NCBI GenBank assembly: GCA_028292305.1
Contig: JAQGMQ010000819.1
Location: 1-6,087, forward strand
DNA: 6,087 bases
Reading direction: 5' to 3'
Origin: Rhodoferax sp.
Lineage (GTDB): Bacteria > Pseudomonadota > Gammaproteobacteria > Burkholderiales > Burkholderiaceae_C
Shown: piece by piece, positions 1 to 5,165 of the stretch
How positions within the stretch are numbered: position 1 is the stretch's first letter
Layout: every line of letters starts with the position of its first letter
The notes under the pieces: generated by a model
Seen by the model: only the letters and a program-made list of their open reading frames with translations
Databases searched by the model: none
What the model was told of the DNA's origin: nothing
Program-made: the position numbers and the translations under genes

Positions 1-43
1 CGATCAGGGCGATCACGAGAAAGACGATGGCGTAGTGCAGCAT
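1..43 (-). CDS. UPF0391 / DUF1328 (YtjA-type) small membrane protein, 5' end only
   Basis: Only the first 14 codons lie in the window, reading MLHYAIVFLVIALI on the minus strand. This matches the start of the DUF1328/UPF0391 family (E. coli YtjA type). Those are proteins of about 50-60 residues with one or two membrane segments; their biochemical role is unknown, and in proteobacteria they are often found among envelope or general stress genes. The start is supported by an AGGAGT Shine-Dalgarno (plus-strand 49-54), five bases before the ATG. The gene lies downstream of the histidine kinase on the same strand, but a 195-bp gap that holds a palindromic site (186-201) suggests its own promoter. 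The family call rests on a short but characteristic N-terminus. The rest of the gene is outside the window. Confidence 0.75.
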   Translation of the reverse strand, partial: MLHYAIVFLVIALI

Positions 44-185
44 CAGGGACTCCTAGCGGGACGCGCCCGGTTTGTGTGGGGCGCCGGCAGGACCGCGAAC
101 GCCTGTGGCAAGGGTAGGGCCGGCACAGCCGCGCAAATGATCAGCGGCGCGCCTGACTGTTTGTCGGTGGGCGGGATGCGACGGT

Positions 186-201
186 GTAGGAGGCCGACTA
201 C
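186..201 (-). promoter_or_regulatory. Putative operator, GTAG-N8-CTAC palindrome upstream of the ytjA-like gene
   Basis: Read on the minus strand, toward the ytjA-like gene, this is GTAGTCGGCCTCCTAC. It matches 12 of 16 positions of the site before the lipocalin and 12 of 16 of the site before the stand-alone receiver. It shares the GTAG left end, C6, G8 and the full TCCTAC right end. The gene-proximal edge is 142 bases from the start codon, against 135 and 122 for the other two. That it is a regulator-binding site is inferred from symmetry, shared sequence and shared position. Confidence 0.45.
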
Positions 202-238
202 GTGTAACCGGCGGGTTTTGGAAGTGCCCGCGCGGAAC

Positions 239-1588
239 TCAGGCGGGAGCCAGGCCCTTGGGCAGCATCGCCGAAATGCGCGTGCCACTGCCGGGCTCGG
301 AGGTGACGGTGAGGCGCCCGCCCGCCGCTTCGACACGGTGCTTCATGCCCGCGAGCCCGTGCGTGGAAGCGCGGATGTTGCCCGGATCGAAGCCCTTGCC
401 GTCGTCGTGGATGTCCACTTCCACATGGTTGCCGTAGTTGCGCACGCTGATCTCGACCTGGGCGGCTTCCGCGTACTTGCCGACGTTGGTGAGCGACTCC
501 TGCACCAGGCGGTAGACCGTGAGCTGCCTGGATTCGTCGAGCTCCACCGGCTCCAGGCCCGTGGTGATCTCCACGCCCGATCGCTCGGAGAATTCGCGCG
601 AGAGGATTTCCAGCGACGCCGTGAGGCCGAGGTTGGAAAGCGATGAAGGCCGCAGATCCTCGATGATGCGGCGCTTGAGCGCGATGCCGCTGTTCAGGGA
701 ATCGGTCAGGTGTTGCAGGCGCTGGCCGACTTCGGGCGACTGCTGGTTCAGGCGCGACTTAAGGCGCGCGACGTCGAGTTTCGCGGCCGTGAGCAAGGCG
801 CCGAGTTCATCGTGCAACTCGCGCGCGAGATGCCCGCGCTCTTCTTCGCGCACGTTCTGCAGGTGGGTCGCGAGCTCCGCGAGCGTGGCCGTGCGCTCGC
901 GCACCTGCCGCTCCAGGAGGTCCCGTTCCTGCTGGAGGATTTCCTGTTGCCGCTCGCCCGCGGTCTTCAGCGCCGTGGTCTGGCGCAGGTACAGGTAGAA
1001 GGCGAGCAGGCCGGCCAGCGTGACCGCCCCGATGCCCAGGCGCGACAGCATGAGCGATCGGCGCACCTGGACCTGGCTCACCTCCATGCGGTGGGACGAA
1101 CTGTCGATGAGCTTGGTCGCCTCCGCGCGGATCGCATCCATGTGCTCCTTGCCCACGTCGGTCATCAGCACGAATTTCCACGCGTCCTCGTTGCCCTGCT
1201 TTCGCATACGCACCGACAGGTCCATCTCGGCCAGTTTGCGCTGGACGTTGCGGCTGAGCTGGGCGAGCGTGGTGAACTCCTCGGCATTGGGCGTGTAGAT
1301 CAGCCGCAACGCGTCGAGCTGCTGGCCGATCTCCGCCACGGCGGCGTTGTACGGCTCGAGGTAGCGCGGGTCGCCCGTGAGCAGGTAGCCGCGCTGGCCG
1401 GTCTCGGCGTCGAGCATGTGCTGCAGCAGTTTGTTGACTTCACTGCTGGTGTGCTGGGCTTCCGAAATATTGCTCAGCGCGGTCACCGAGCGGTTGTAGG
1501 CGGTCTCGTTGATGCCCACCAACACACAGGCCGCGGCTACCGCCAGGGGCAGGCTGATCGCCATCTTCGGAATAGAAAACCATCTCAT
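239..1588 (-). CDS. CHASE3-domain sensor histidine kinase, NarL/DegS type
   Basis: This 449-residue inner-membrane kinase senses an extracytoplasmic or membrane signal through CHASE3 and phosphorylates a response regulator. Domains in order: first membrane segment about residues 9-26; CHASE3 about 30-175, with the hallmark ETGQRGYLLTGDPRYLEPY at 62-80; second membrane segment about 180-201; a charged helix or coiled-coil linker about 205-250; HisKA_3 dimerisation domain with phospho-acceptor H259 in ARELHDELG; HATPase about 350-445, with N-box N368 (QESLTN), G1 box DDGKGF (395-400), GLAGM (411-415) and GSGT (433-436). All catalytic motifs appear intact. The ATG is preceded by GGAGAAG at good spacing. 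The gene is divergent from the LuxR-type response regulator across 155 bp, so that regulator is its probable partner; HisKA_3 kinases normally pair with NarL/FixJ regulators. The signal cannot be read from the sequence. Confidence 0.93.
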   Translation of the reverse strand: MRWFSIPKMAISLPLAVAAACVLVGINETAYNRSVTALSNISEAQHTSSEVNKLLQHMLDAETGQRGYLLTGDPRYLEPYNAAVAEIGQQLDALRLIYTPNAEEFTTLAQLSRNVQRKLAEMDLSVRMRKQGNEDAWKFVLMTDVGKEHMDAIRAEATKLIDSSSHRMEVSQVQVRRSLMLSRLGIGAVTLAGLLAFYLYLRQTTALKTAGERQQEILQQERDLLERQVRERTATLAELATHLQNVREEERGHLARELHDELGALLTAAKLDVARLKSRLNQQSPEVGQRLQHLTDSLNSGIALKRRIIEDLRPSSLSNLGLTASLEILSREFSERSGVEITTGLEPVELDESRQLTVYRLVQESLTNVGKYAEAAQVEISVRNYGNHVEVDIHDDGKGFDPGNIRASTHGLAGMKHRVEAAGGRLTVTSEPGSGTRISAMLPKGLAPA

Positions 1589-1625
1589 GAACTTCTCCAG
1601 TGACCGAAGTCAATCTAATTCGTGA

Positions 1626-1653
1626 ATAATGAGCGACGTGATGCAACGCGCAA
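1626..1653 (-). promoter_or_regulatory. Possible sigma-70 promoter for the histidine kinase
   Basis: On the minus strand a TTGCGC -35-like hexamer (plus-strand 1648-1653) is followed after 16 bases by CATTAT (plus-strand 1626-1631), 38 bases before the kinase start codon. The match to consensus is moderate at both boxes. Position and spacing fit, but there is no independent evidence. Confidence 0.3.
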
Positions 1654-1658
1654 TTCGC

Positions 1659-1676
1659 GCATATGCCGTGCATATG
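1659..1676. repeat. Tandem GCATATG direct repeat between the divergent kinase and regulator genes
   Basis: GCATATG occurs at 1659-1665 and again at 1670-1676, an 11-bp period or about one helical turn. Each copy is followed by a CCGT-type tail (GCATATGCCGT, then GCATATGACCGT). CATATG is itself a palindrome, so two dimer half-sites or two binding units on one DNA face are possible. It sits inside the 155-bp divergent promoter region of the kinase and regulator. A regulatory role is inferred. Confidence 0.35.
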
Positions 1677-1704
1677 ACCGTGGCGCTGGCCCGGTCAAGT
1701 TCAT

Positions 1705-1720
1705 GCCTGCGCAAGCAGGC
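1705..1720 (+). promoter_or_regulatory. Leader hairpin with GCAA tetraloop before the response-regulator gene
   Basis: GCCTGC (1705-1710), loop GCAA (1711-1714) and GCAGGC (1715-1720) form a perfect 6-bp stem with a GNRA-type loop, ending 23 bases before the ATG at 1744. There is no following T-run, so it does not look like a terminator. It would sit in the 5' untranslated region just upstream of the purine-rich AAAGAGAGAGAGA ribosome-binding stretch, where it could affect mRNA stability or translation. That role is inferred. Confidence 0.35.
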
Positions 1721-1743
1721 AACCTAAAGAGAGAGAGATCGAG

Positions 1744-2376
1744 ATGATCAAGATTGGCATTGTGGATGACCACGCCATTGTGCGTTCGGGGCTGCGGCAG
1801 TTTTTTTCCGACCACGTCGACCTGCGGGTGGTGGGAGAAGCGGCCAGTGGCCGTGAGGCCATCGACCTGGTGCGCAACACCGAGATGGATGTGCTGTTGA
1901 TGGATTTGTCGATGCCCGGCCAGACCGGCATCGACGTGCTGGCCATGATCCGCGCCAAGGCGCCCGACCTGGGCATCCTGATTCTCAGCGGCTACCCCGA
2001 GGAGCACTACGCGATGAACCTGATCCGTCAGGGCGCGAGCGGCTACCTCAACAAGGAATGCGACCCGATGGAGATCGTCAACGCGATCCGCACCGTGTCG
2101 ATGGGTCGCCGCTACATCACACCGGCGGTGGCCGAGTTGCTGGCGCAGCAGATCAACCGCAAGGGCGACGCGCCGGCGCACGAGCAGTTGTCGGAACGCG
2201 AGTTCCAGGTGTTCCTGAAGCTGGCCAAGGGCGAGACCGCGGGCGACATCGCCAACACGCTGTCGCTGTCGGTGAAGACGGTGAGCACCTACCGCACGCG
2301 GCTGATGGAGAAGCTGAACCTGGCGTCGAACAGCGACCTGACGTATTACGCGCTCAAGAACAAGCTCATCGATTGA
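1744..2376 (+). CDS. NarL/FixJ (LuxR-type) DNA-binding response regulator
   Basis: This is a 210-residue cytoplasmic transcription factor of standard family length. The receiver domain covers about residues 2-120: acidic pocket D8/D9 (VDDH), phospho-acceptor D54 (LLMDLSMPG), switch S82 (ILSGY) and K104 (LNKE), all present, so it should accept phosphate. The C-terminal LuxR/GerE helix-turn-helix spans about 148-205, with LSEREFQVF, IANTLSLSVKTVSTYRTRLMEKL and a terminal ALKNKLID helix. The start codon follows a purine-rich AGAGAGAGATCGAG stretch rather than a clean Shine-Dalgarno. It is divergent from the CHASE3 HisKA_3 kinase, the likely phosphodonor. It is a reasonable candidate to bind the GTAGG-N6-CCTAC sites in the window, because NarL-type regulators bind short inverted repeats, but this is inference. 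I cannot assign a named orthologue. Confidence 0.93.
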   Translation: MIKIGIVDDHAIVRSGLRQFFSDHVDLRVVGEAASGREAIDLVRNTEMDVLLMDLSMPGQTGIDVLAMIRAKAPDLGILILSGYPEEHYAMNLIRQGASGYLNKECDPMEIVNAIRTVSMGRRYITPAVAELLAQQINRKGDAPAHEQLSEREFQVFLKLAKGETAGDIANTLSLSVKTVSTYRTRLMEKLNLASNSDLTYYALKNKLID

Positions 2377-2406
2377 TGCGCGGACCGGAGCGGGGATCGA
2401 TGCAGT

Positions 2407-2431
2407 AAAAGCGGGCCCTCGGGCCCGTTGT
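2407..2431. terminator. Bidirectional rho-independent terminator between convergent genes
   Basis: CGGGCCC (2412-2418), TC, then GGGCCCG (2421-2427) form a very GC-rich stem; sterically it is a 6-bp stem with a 4-base loop. On the plus strand TTGTCTT follows. On the minus strand the stem is followed by CTTTTACT, the better T-run. It sits 30 bases after the response-regulator stop and 30 bases after the end of the convergent receiver gene, so it probably serves both. Confidence 0.7.
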
Positions 2432-2456
2432 CTTGTGCGGAGGCGCCTGGTTCGAG

Positions 2457-2837
2457 TCAATCGGATTGGGCTGCCTGGTCGACGCAGAAGTCGATCAGCG
2501 CATCGATTTCATTCGACTTGTCGAACACCGCGTCGACACCGAGCTGTTCACAGCGCTTGCGGATGTCGGCGGTGGCATAGTTGCTCAGTACAACTATCTT
2601 CTGACCGGGAAGCCTGTCGCGGCATGCCGACAGCACACCCAATCCACTGCCTTGTTTGAGAAAAAGATCGACGATGGCGAGGTCCCAATCGTGGGCGTGT
2701 TCGATCAGCCAGTTCTTACCGTCGTTTTCGGTTTCAGCCGTGCCAACGGCTTCAATACCCGCGAGTTCTTCCAGCGTGGCAATCAGATTTTCGCGAATCG
2801 TCGCGTTGTCTTCGACGATATAAGTTCTCAGTCCCAC
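2457..2837 (-). CDS. Stand-alone receiver-domain (CheY-like) response regulator
   Basis: This 126-residue protein consists only of a receiver domain, with no DNA-binding or enzymatic output domain. Phosphorylation residues are present: E9/D10 (IVEDN), phospho-acceptor D57 (AIVDLFL), S85 (VVLSNYA) and K107 (FDKS). The start is GTG at 2837. An in-frame TGA lies four codons upstream and no other start codon lies between, so this is the first possible start; the preceding GAGATGGGC is a modest ribosome-binding site. The gene is convergent with the NarL-type regulator across a terminator and divergent from the lipocalin. Without an output domain it should act by protein contact, for example as a phosphate sink, a relay, or a modulator of the nearby kinase; which one cannot be read from sequence. 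A GTAGG-N6-CCTAC palindrome lies 135 bases upstream of its start. Confidence 0.9.
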   Translation of the reverse strand: MGLRTYIVEDNATIRENLIATLEELAGIEAVGTAETENDGKNWLIEHAHDWDLAIVDLFLKQGSGLGVLSACRDRLPGQKIVVLSNYATADIRKRCEQLGVDAVFDKSNEIDALIDFCVDQAAQSD

Positions 2838-2891
2838 ATTTTGCCCATCTCAAGCGGTTGGTGCTTTGCATCTTCAGAGTTGTGTGCACTG

Positions 2892-2907
2892 CAGACTCGG
2901 CAGTCTG
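2892..2907. repeat. Short perfect inverted repeat in the receiver upstream region
   Basis: CAGACT (2892-2897), CGGC, AGTCTG (2902-2907) is a perfect 6-bp inverted repeat with a 4-base spacer, 54 bases upstream of the receiver start codon. It could be an operator or a hairpin in the receiver transcript's leader. No T-run follows on either strand, so it is probably not a terminator. Confidence 0.35.
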
Positions 2908-2972
2908 AAAGCGTCTCTTTGAAAATACCGCCTCGGTCGTCTGCATTGTGCCAGTGCCGAGGGACGGACTGC

Positions 2973-2988
2973 GTAGGACTCTGCCTAC
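2973..2988 (-). promoter_or_regulatory. Putative operator GTAGG-N6-CCTAC facing the receiver gene
   Basis: On the minus strand this is GTAGGCAGAGTCCTAC, a 5-bp-arm palindrome with a 6-base spacer. The flanks add a GACT/AGTC pair outside a 2-base bulge (2967-2970 and 2989-2992). It matches 15 of 16 positions of the lipocalin-facing site at 3000-3015 read on the opposite strand. The gene-proximal edge is 135 bases from the receiver start codon. Binding by a NarL-type dimer is inferred. Confidence 0.55.
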
Positions 2989-2999
2989 AGTCGAGCGCC

Positions 3000-3015
3000 G
3001 TAGGCAGAATCCTAC
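3000..3015 (+). promoter_or_regulatory. Putative operator GTAGG-N6-CCTAC facing the lipocalin gene
   Basis: The site reads GTAGGCAGAATCCTAC and is followed by AACGGA. Its gene-proximal edge is 122 bases before the lipocalin ATG. It matches the receiver-facing site at 15 of 16 and the ytjA-facing site at 12 of 16 positions, always with the TCCTAC end toward the gene. The distance to the start codon implies a long untranslated leader if it acts near the -35 region. Confidence 0.55.
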
Positions 3016-3122
3016 AACGGATTTCGGGGGTTGATGACCGGTGCCGCGGCCCCGCTCGCGGACACTCCGTGTACAAGATTCCGGCTGGGTGCAATCGCCG
3101 CCCGGCGCGTTTTGTCTACAAC

Positions 3123-3127
3123 GGAGG
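3123..3127 (+). promoter_or_regulatory. Ribosome-binding site that fixes the lipocalin start
   Basis: GGAGG, ten bases before the ATG at 3138, is the clearest Shine-Dalgarno in this reading frame. The frame is open for another 235 codons upstream, running antisense through the receiver gene, so this site together with the signal peptide that begins at 3138 decides the true start. Confidence 0.7.
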
Positions 3128-3137
3128 ACTGAAACCC

Positions 3138-3752
3138 ATGCGTGCGCTGCTGACTTCGACACTGGCTGCTCTTGTCACGCTGTCGGCTGCCGCGTCGATC
3201 ACGCTGGGCGATACGGCCAAGGCCGATCTGGCGATCGTGCGTGCCGCCAGTGCCAGCCTGCCGGTGGTGCAGCGCCTCGACCTGCAGCGCTACAGCGGCA
3301 TCTGGTTCGAGCAGGCGCGCCTGCCGAACCGGTTTCAGCGGGAATGCGCGGGCAACGTGGTGGCGGATTACGCCGTGGAGCAGGGCGGCACGCTCAAGGT
3401 GGTGAACGGCTGCACCGACCGGCAGGGCGGCTGGAGCCAGGTCGAAGGCGAAGGGCGCCGCGTGCCCGTGGTGGGCGCGCCGCAAGGTCAGCTTGAAGTG
3501 CGCTTCGCACCGCGCTGGCTCAGCTGGCTCTCCGCGGTGTGGGGCGACTACTGGGTGATCGGCATCGACGACGGCTACCGCACGGCGCTGGTCGGCACGC
3601 CCGACCGCGAGTACCTCTGGCTGCTGTCCCGGGCGCCGGTGATGCCGCAGGACGAAGTCCGGCAGTGGCTGGACCGGGCGGCCATCGCCGGCTTCGAGGT
3701 CGACAAGGTGGTGATGACGCCGCACGGCGGCGACGCGGTGTCGGCACGCTGA
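3138..3752 (+). CDS. Exported Blc-like bacterial lipocalin
   Basis: This 204-residue protein has an N-terminal export signal (MRALLTSTLAALVTLSAAAS) and then a lipocalin barrel. Visible signatures: the GxW motif in RYSGIWFEQARLPN (51-64), conserved Blc-type cysteines C70 and C92 (NGC) that may form a disulfide, GDYWVIGIDDGYRTALVG (136-153), REYLWLLSR (157-165), and a C-terminal helix with QDEVRQWLDRAAIAGFEVDK. Family members bind fatty acids or lysophospholipids and are associated with envelope stress or membrane maintenance. E. coli Blc is an outer-membrane lipoprotein; here no cysteine occurs before residue 70, so there is no lipobox and the mature protein is probably soluble in the periplasm. 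The start is set by GGAGG and the signal peptide. It is divergent from the stand-alone receiver and lies behind the GTAGG-N6-CCTAC pair. The next gene follows after 74 bp. Confidence 0.9.
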   Translation: MRALLTSTLAALVTLSAAASITLGDTAKADLAIVRAASASLPVVQRLDLQRYSGIWFEQARLPNRFQRECAGNVVADYAVEQGGTLKVVNGCTDRQGGWSQVEGEGRRVPVVGAPQGQLEVRFAPRWLSWLSAVWGDYWVIGIDDGYRTALVGTPDREYLWLLSRAPVMPQDEVRQWLDRAAIAGFEVDKVVMTPHGGDAVSAR

Positions 3753-3761
3753 GGCGTTGAC

Positions 3762-3780
3762 GCGGCACGCCGCACGTTTT
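3762..3780 (+). terminator. Weak possible terminator after the lipocalin gene
   Basis: GCGGC (3762-3766), AC, GCCGC (3769-3773), then ACGTTTT. The stem is short and the T-run is only four bases. It lies about 10 bases after the lipocalin stop, where a terminator would be expected. Confidence 0.3.
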
Positions 3781-3810
3781 CGCGCGTCGGGCGACCCGCT
3801 TTGCATGGGG

Positions 3811-3820
3811 CTGATAAGCT
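3811..3820 (+). promoter_or_regulatory. Possible -10 element close to the MFS start codon
   Basis: CTGATAAGCT, ending six bases before the ATG at 3827, resembles an extended -10 region (TGaTAAGCT). No good -35 is visible at the usual distance, and no Shine-Dalgarno is present between it and the ATG. If real, the transcript would be leaderless or nearly so. Confidence 0.3.
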
Positions 3821-3826
3821 CGACCG

Positions 3827-5065
3827 ATGTCCGCGTCTTTGCCCCATGCTCCCCCTGATCTGAGTCTTTCCGCCCTGCTGCAGCAGCGGGCTTTCGTGCG
3901 CATGTGGTTCGCCCGCCTGTTCGGCACCACCGGCAACCAGATGCTGATGGTGGCCGTCGGCTGGCAGATGTATGACCTGACCCACAGCGCCTGGGACCTG
4001 GGCCTGGTCGGCCTGTATCAATTCATACCGGCGCTGCTGCTGACCCTGGTGGCGGGCCATGTGGCCGACCGTGTGCACCGCGGCCACATCGTCGCCGCCT
4101 GCCTGGCCACGCAAGGCCTGGCCGCCGCCGCGCTGGTGGCGGCCACGCTCGGCGGCTGGGCCAGCCGCGAACTGTTGCTGGCGGTGTCGGTGGCCCTGGG
4201 CGTGGCCCGGGCCTTCCAGATGCCGGCGCAACAGGCGTTGACACCGATGCTGGTGCCGCCGGCCATGTTGCCCCGCGCCATGGCCCTGAGCTCGGCCGGC
4301 ATGCAGACCGCCATCATCGGCGGGCCGGCCTTGGGCGGCGTGATCTTCGTGGCCGGCGCCAGTGCGGTCTACACCACCTGCGCGGTGCTGTTCGCCATCG
4401 GCGGTGTGTTGGTGGGCGGGCTGCGTTACGCCCATGCGCCGGCGCCGCGCGAGCCGGTATCGGTCAAGAGTCTGCTGGCGGGCGTGTCGTTCATCTGGCA
4501 ACGCAAGCCGGTGCTGGGCGCCGTGTCGCTCGACCTGTTCGCGGTGCTGCTCGGTGGGGCCACGGCCCTGCTGCCGATGTATGCCAAGGACATCCTGCAC
4601 ACCGGTCCCTGGGGCCTTGGCCTGCTGCGCGCCGCGCCGGCGGCCGGTGCGCTGCTGACGTCGGTGGTGCTAACGCGGTGGCCGCTCGAGCGCCGGGTCG
4701 GCCGCACCTTGCTGATGGCGGTGGCGCTGTACGGCCTGTGCATGCTGGCGTTCGGCCTGTCGCGCGACATCCGCTTGTCGATGTTGGTGCTGGCCATCTC
4801 CGGCGGTGCCGACATGGTCAGCGTGGTGGTGCGCCAGACACTGGTGCAACTGGAGACGCCGAACGACATGCGCGGCCGCGTGAGCGCGGTGAACTCGGTG
4901 TTCATCGGAGCCAGCAACCAGCTCGGTGAGTTCGAATCGGGCGCATCGGCGGCATGGCTCGGGCCGGTGGCTTCGGTGGTGCTCGGCGGGGTGGGCACGC
5001 TGCTGGTGGCGGCCGCCTGGATCAGGCTGTTCCCGTCGCTGGCCAAGCGCGATCGTATGGTCTGA
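3827..5065 (+). CDS. MFS transporter, MFS_3 (EntS-like) family
   Basis: This 412-residue inner-membrane protein is of usual length for the MFS_3 group, which includes the enterobactin exporter EntS and other efflux proteins; the substrate here is unknown. Hydrophobic segments run through most of the protein from about residue 35 to 403, with a cytoplasmic-looking charged loop about 200-230 between the halves. The MFS motif A-like loop GHVADRVHRG is at 77-86. The strong MFS_3 signature lies at 347-372: DMRGRVSAVN, then FIGASNQLGEFESG. The start is the first possible one, since an in-frame TAA lies 12 bases upstream; there is no clear Shine-Dalgarno. It follows the lipocalin on the same strand after 74 bp but probably has its own promoter. 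Proton-driven export is the family expectation. No local clue (for example siderophore genes) identifies a substrate. Confidence 0.9.
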   Translation: MSASLPHAPPDLSLSALLQQRAFVRMWFARLFGTTGNQMLMVAVGWQMYDLTHSAWDLGLVGLYQFIPALLLTLVAGHVADRVHRGHIVAACLATQGLAAAALVAATLGGWASRELLLAVSVALGVARAFQMPAQQALTPMLVPPAMLPRAMALSSAGMQTAIIGGPALGGVIFVAGASAVYTTCAVLFAIGGVLVGGLRYAHAPAPREPVSVKSLLAGVSFIWQRKPVLGAVSLDLFAVLLGGATALLPMYAKDILHTGPWGLGLLRAAPAAGALLTSVVLTRWPLERRVGRTLLMAVALYGLCMLAFGLSRDIRLSMLVLAISGGADMVSVVVRQTLVQLETPNDMRGRVSAVNSVFIGASNQLGEFESGASAAWLGPVASVVLGGVGTLLVAAAWIRLFPSLAKRDRMV

Positions 5066-5071
5066 TCCCCC

Positions 5072-5086
5072 GCAGCGCGTCGCTGC
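5072..5086 (+). terminator. Hairpin after the MFS gene, possible weak terminator
   Basis: GCAGCG (5072-5077), CGT, CGCTGC (5081-5086) is a perfect 6-bp stem with a 3-base loop, starting six bases after the stop codon. No T-run follows directly, so it may act with Rho, only protect the mRNA 3' end, or have no role. Confidence 0.35.
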
Positions 5087-5165
5087 TCGACAGTAAAGTT
5101 ACTTTCTGGCGCAATTGAATACAAGAGCTTTGCGCGTACCCTGTAGTTTCCCCAATAGCAAGTCT

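Larger units (their letters stand above)
2973..3015. repeat. 43-bp near-perfect inverted repeat in the divergent receiver/lipocalin promoter region
   Basis: The left arm at 2973-2988 and the right arm at 3000-3015 are reverse complements at 15 of 16 positions, with an 11-base spacer (AGTCGAGCGCC). Each arm is also an internal palindrome, so the block can be read either as one large hairpin or cruciform, or as two operators centred 27 bp apart. It lies near the middle of the 300-bp gene-free stretch 2838-3137. Apart from this block, the small repeat at 2892-2907 and a weak CCGCG/CGCGG hairpin at 3044-3061, I see no coding region, RNA gene or convincing -35/-10 pair there. Confidence 0.75.

Noticed and set aside
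108..128. GTAGG at 114-118 in the ytjA upstream region as a further operator copy
   Set aside because: The matching CCTAC arm is absent at the six-base spacing.
710..1603. A 297-codon plus-strand open frame opposite the histidine kinase
   Set aside because: It is antisense to a well-supported kinase with complete motifs; its composition (rich in R, H, L, E, Q, V) is typical of a high-GC shadow frame.
1615..2460. A 281-codon minus-strand open frame opposite the response regulator
   Set aside because: It is a mirror of the regulator's codon bias, rich in R/H/Q/V, with no domain and no ribosome-binding context.
2828..3094. An 88-codon minus-strand open frame across the receiver/lipocalin gap
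   Set aside because: It overlaps the palindromic operator and the receiver start, shows no domain, and has irregular composition for this genome.
2433..3137. The lipocalin reading frame stays open for 235 codons upstream, which could be read as a 439-residue fused protein
   Set aside because: The upstream part runs antisense through the receiver gene and across the operator region, shows no recognisable domain, and the lipocalin has its own GGAGG and signal peptide at 3138.
3575..4600. A 341-codon minus-strand open frame opposite the lipocalin end and the MFS gene
   Set aside because: It spans two real genes and their gap on the other strand, is rich in H/Q/G/R, and has no recognisable family.
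5095..5105. AAAGTTACTTT palindrome downstream of the MFS gene
   Set aside because: An 11-base AT-rich palindrome with no partner copy and no clear promoter overlap; too weak to call an operator.
5107..5135. TGGC followed by a TTGC-like sequence upstream of dctA, examined as a sigma-54 promoter because dctA is sigma-54 dependent in some bacteria
   Set aside because: The GG and GC elements are not at the required -24/-12 spacing.
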